Below the pieces are notes generated by a model. It searched no databases. It worked only from the letters and a program-made list of their open reading frames with translations, and was not told where the DNA came from. A program made the position numbers and the translations under genes. A stretch of DNA of 5,756 nucleotides from an uncultured Subdoligranulum sp. (GTDB lineage Bacteria > Bacillota_A > Clostridia > Oscillospirales > Ruminococcaceae), in assembly GCA_900772715.1 (NCBI GenBank), contig CAAGRN010000130.1, forward strand, positions 1 through 5,756. Direction: 5' to 3'. Below are positions 4,222 through 5,756 of this stretch, one piece after another; the stretch's first letter is position 1; every line of letters begins with the position of its first letter.

Positions 4222-5067
4222 ATGGATATACGCTACTCCTGCAACCAGCGGGATTTCAAGCGCTACACCACCGAGGAAACCCGCAGCGAAATGCTGATCA
4301 CCAGCCTGTACAAGGCGGATGAGGTCGTTGCAGTCTACAGCCATGTGGACCGTATGGTCACCTTGGGCTGTATGCCTGTGCATGAGGAGGTTCCCATCGA
4401 CAAGGGCATTGACGTCTGGGCAAACTTCGGCACCCACTACTTCCTGGAGCGCCGCGAGATCGGCATCTTCAACATCGGCGACGGTGCCGGTACCATCACC
4501 GCCGACGGTCAGGCGTATCACCTCAATTACAAGGACTGCCTGTACATCACCAAGGGCAACCAAAAGGTTACCTTTAAAAGCGACGATGCAGACCACCCTG
4601 CCAAGTTCTATATGGTGTCCGCCCCGGCGCACTGCAGCTACGAAAATAAGCTCATCACCATCGAGCAGGCAGCCAAGCGCCCCCTGGGCAGTGTCGAAAC
4701 CTGCAACAAGCGCACCATCAACCAGTTTATCCACCCCAGCGTGCTGAAAACCTGCCAGCTTTCCATGGGTATGACCGCCTTGGAACCCGGCAGCAACTGG
4801 AACACCATGCCCAGCCACACGCACGAGCGCCGCATGGAGATCTACACCTACTTTGAGGTCCCCGAGGGGCAGGCGGTGTTCCATATGTGCGGCGAACCCA
4901 CCGAAACCCGCCACATCGTGATGCATAACTATGACGCCGTCATCAGCCCCTCTTGGAGCATCCACAGCGGTGTCGGCACGTCCAACTACACCTTTATCTG
5001 GGCAATGGGCGGCGAAAATATGGAATTTGACGATATGGACAATATCGCCACAACGGACCTTCGTTGA
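4222..5067 (+). CDS. kduI: 5-dehydro-4-deoxy-D-glucuronate isomerase (KduI)
   Basis: KduI is a zinc-dependent bicupin isomerase. It converts 5-keto-4-deoxyuronate, the spontaneous product of unsaturated uronates released from pectin or glycosaminoglycans, to 2,5-diketo-3-deoxygluconate in the cytosol. The 281 residues equal the family's full length (about 278). The metal site is intact: His199 and His201 in SHTHERR, Glu206, and His248 in SIHSGVG, all shifted by +3 from E. coli His196/His198/Glu203/His245. Other family landmarks are IFNIGDGAG and EIYTYFEVPEGQAVFHMCGEP. The start has AAAGGA 9 nt upstream. The gene opens an operon with the SDR gene 57 bp downstream and is preceded by an operator-like palindrome and a cre-like site. 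No frameshift or missing key residue was seen. Confidence 0.97.
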   Translation: MDIRYSCNQRDFKRYTTEETRSEMLITSLYKADEVVAVYSHVDRMVTLGCMPVHEEVPIDKGIDVWANFGTHYFLERREIGIFNIGDGAGTITADGQAYHLNYKDCLYITKGNQKVTFKSDDADHPAKFYMVSAPAHCSYENKLITIEQAAKRPLGSVETCNKRTINQFIHPSVLKTCQLSMGMTALEPGSNWNTMPSHTHERRMEIYTYFEVPEGQAVFHMCGEPTETRHIVMHNYDAVISPSWSIHSGVGTSNYTFIWAMGGENMEFDDMDNIATTDLR

Positions 5068-5084
5068 CCGAAATCGAACATATA

Positions 5085-5103
5085 TTGCGCTTTTAAAGTG
5101 CAA
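5085..5103 (+). other. Short intercistronic hairpin between kduI and the SDR gene
   Basis: TTGCGCT (5085-5091) and AGTGCAA (5097-5103) can pair over 7 bp, with one G-U, around TTTAA. No T run follows it, so it is not a terminator; it may be a processing or stability element or chance. The strong GGAGG site of the next gene follows at 5113-5117. Confidence 0.3.
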
Positions 5104-5124
5104 AAATTATTTGGAGGTATCATT

Positions 5125-5756
5125 ATGTCTGTCTGCACACCCAAATCCTTTGACCTGACCGGCAAGGTCGCGCTGATCACCGGCGCATCCTACGGCATCG
5201 GCTTTGCCATTGCCACCGCCATGGCGAACTGCGGCGCCACCATTGTTTTCAACGACATCAAGCAGGAGCTGGTGGACAAGGGTCTGGCTGCCTACAAGGA
5301 AGCCGGCATCAACGCCCACGGCTATGTCTGCGACGTCACCAACGAGGACGCCGTCAATGAGATGGTCAAGAAAATTACCGAGGAAGTCGGTCACATCAAC
5401 GTGCTGGTCAACAACGCCGGCATCATCAAGCGCATCCCGATGATCGAGATGACCGCTGCCCAGTTCCGTCAGGTCATTGATGTGGACCTGAACGCCCCCT
5501 TCATCGTCGCCAAGGCGGTCATTCCCGATATGATCGAGCAGGGCGGCGGCAAGATCATCAACATCTGCTCCATGATGAGCGAGCTGGGTCGTGAGACCGT
5601 TTCCGCCTACGCCGCTGCCAAGGGCGGTCTGAAGATGCTGACCAAGAACATCGCCTCCGAGTACGGCAAGTACAACATCCAGTGCAACGGCATCGGACCC
5701 GGCTACATCGCCACCCCGCAGACCGCGCCCCTGCGCGAGATCCAGCCCGATGGCTC
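5125..5756 (+). CDS. kduD: SDR oxidoreductase, KduD / gluconate 5-dehydrogenase-like (partial at window edge)
   Basis: This is a classical short-chain dehydrogenase, open to the window end: 210 residues of an expected 250-275. The NAD(P)-binding motif TGASYGIG is at 19-26, NNAG at 96-99, and the Asn-Ser-Tyr-Lys tetrad is Asn123, Ser149, Tyr162 and Lys166 (YAAAK), followed by GPGYIATP. Stretches such as ICSMMSELGRETVSAYAAAK closely resemble what I recall of streptococcal gluconate 5-dehydrogenase, so automatic annotation may use that name. Next to kduI, the likelier reaction is reduction of 2,5-diketo-3-deoxygluconate to 2-keto-3-deoxygluconate, the KduD (or streptococcal DhuD) step. The symbol rests on this context; family membership is certain, the exact substrate is not. 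GGAGG lies 7 nt before the ATG, and the gene is presumably cotranscribed with kduI. Confidence 0.9.
   Translation, partial: MSVCTPKSFDLTGKVALITGASYGIGFAIATAMANCGATIVFNDIKQELVDKGLAAYKEAGINAHGYVCDVTNEDAVNEMVKKITEEVGHINVLVNNAGIIKRIPMIEMTAAQFRQVIDVDLNAPFIVAKAVIPDMIEQGGGKIINICSMMSELGRETVSAYAAAKGGLKMLTKNIASEYGKYNIQCNGIGPGYIATPQTAPLREIQPDG

Noticed and set aside
4135..5103. Long open frame antisense to kduI (322 codons, minus strand)
   Set aside because: It overlaps a full-length, motif-complete KduI and crosses its promoter, with no family resemblance.

Overview
The window reads as chromosomal DNA of a fairly GC-rich Firmicute, most likely a gut clostridium of the Oscillospiraceae/Ruminococcaceae type (Faecalibacterium/Subdoligranulum-like). 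This is inferred, not proven. The reasons are a T-box riboswitch, near-consensus sigma-A promoters, a DUF815 ATPase, GC-rich third codon positions, AT-rich promoter regions, and intergenic spacers full of short palindromic and GAGT-type heptamer repeats.

Layout: (1) 1-733, minus strand: 5' part of ilvB (acetolactate synthase large subunit), cut by the window edge. (2) 758-1041, minus strand: T-box leader of ilvB with a GUC (valine) specifier, a UGGU tRNA-acceptor bulge, and mutually exclusive antiterminator and terminator, driven by a TTGACA-17-TATAGT promoter. (3) 1105-1133: a divergent TTGAAA-17-TATACT promoter for a DUF815-family AAA-type ATPase (1170-2342, plus strand). (4) 2343-2729: the only gene-free stretch over 300 bases. 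It holds a mirrored mosaic of heptamer tracts and palindromes, and its left hairpin doubles as a terminator for the ATPase gene. (5) 2730-3935, minus strand: ilvA-type threonine ammonia-lyase with a C-terminal ACT domain, behind its own TTTACA-17-TATAAT promoter and a structured leader without a T-box. (6) 3936-4221: divergent ilvA/kduI control region with a 41-bp palindromic operator candidate and a cre-like site. (7) 4222-5067 kduI and 5125 to the window end, a KduD/gluconate-5-dehydrogenase-like SDR, in one plus-strand operon.

Functionally there are two themes. IlvA and IlvB act at the head of branched-chain amino-acid synthesis: threonine to 2-oxobutyrate, then acetohydroxybutyrate or acetolactate formation. 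IlvB is switched by valine-tRNA charging, while IlvA lacks that switch. KduI and the SDR form the core of unsaturated-uronate catabolism (from pectin or glycosaminoglycans): 5-keto-4-deoxyuronate to 2,5-diketo-3-deoxygluconate to 2-keto-3-deoxygluconate. The ATPase has no evident link to either pathway.

I see no phage, CRISPR, transposase, rRNA or tRNA. No clearly new protein system is visible. The most unusual material is non-coding: the mirrored repeat mosaic, with a base-pair-preserving difference between two of its palindromes, and the operator architecture upstream of kduI.
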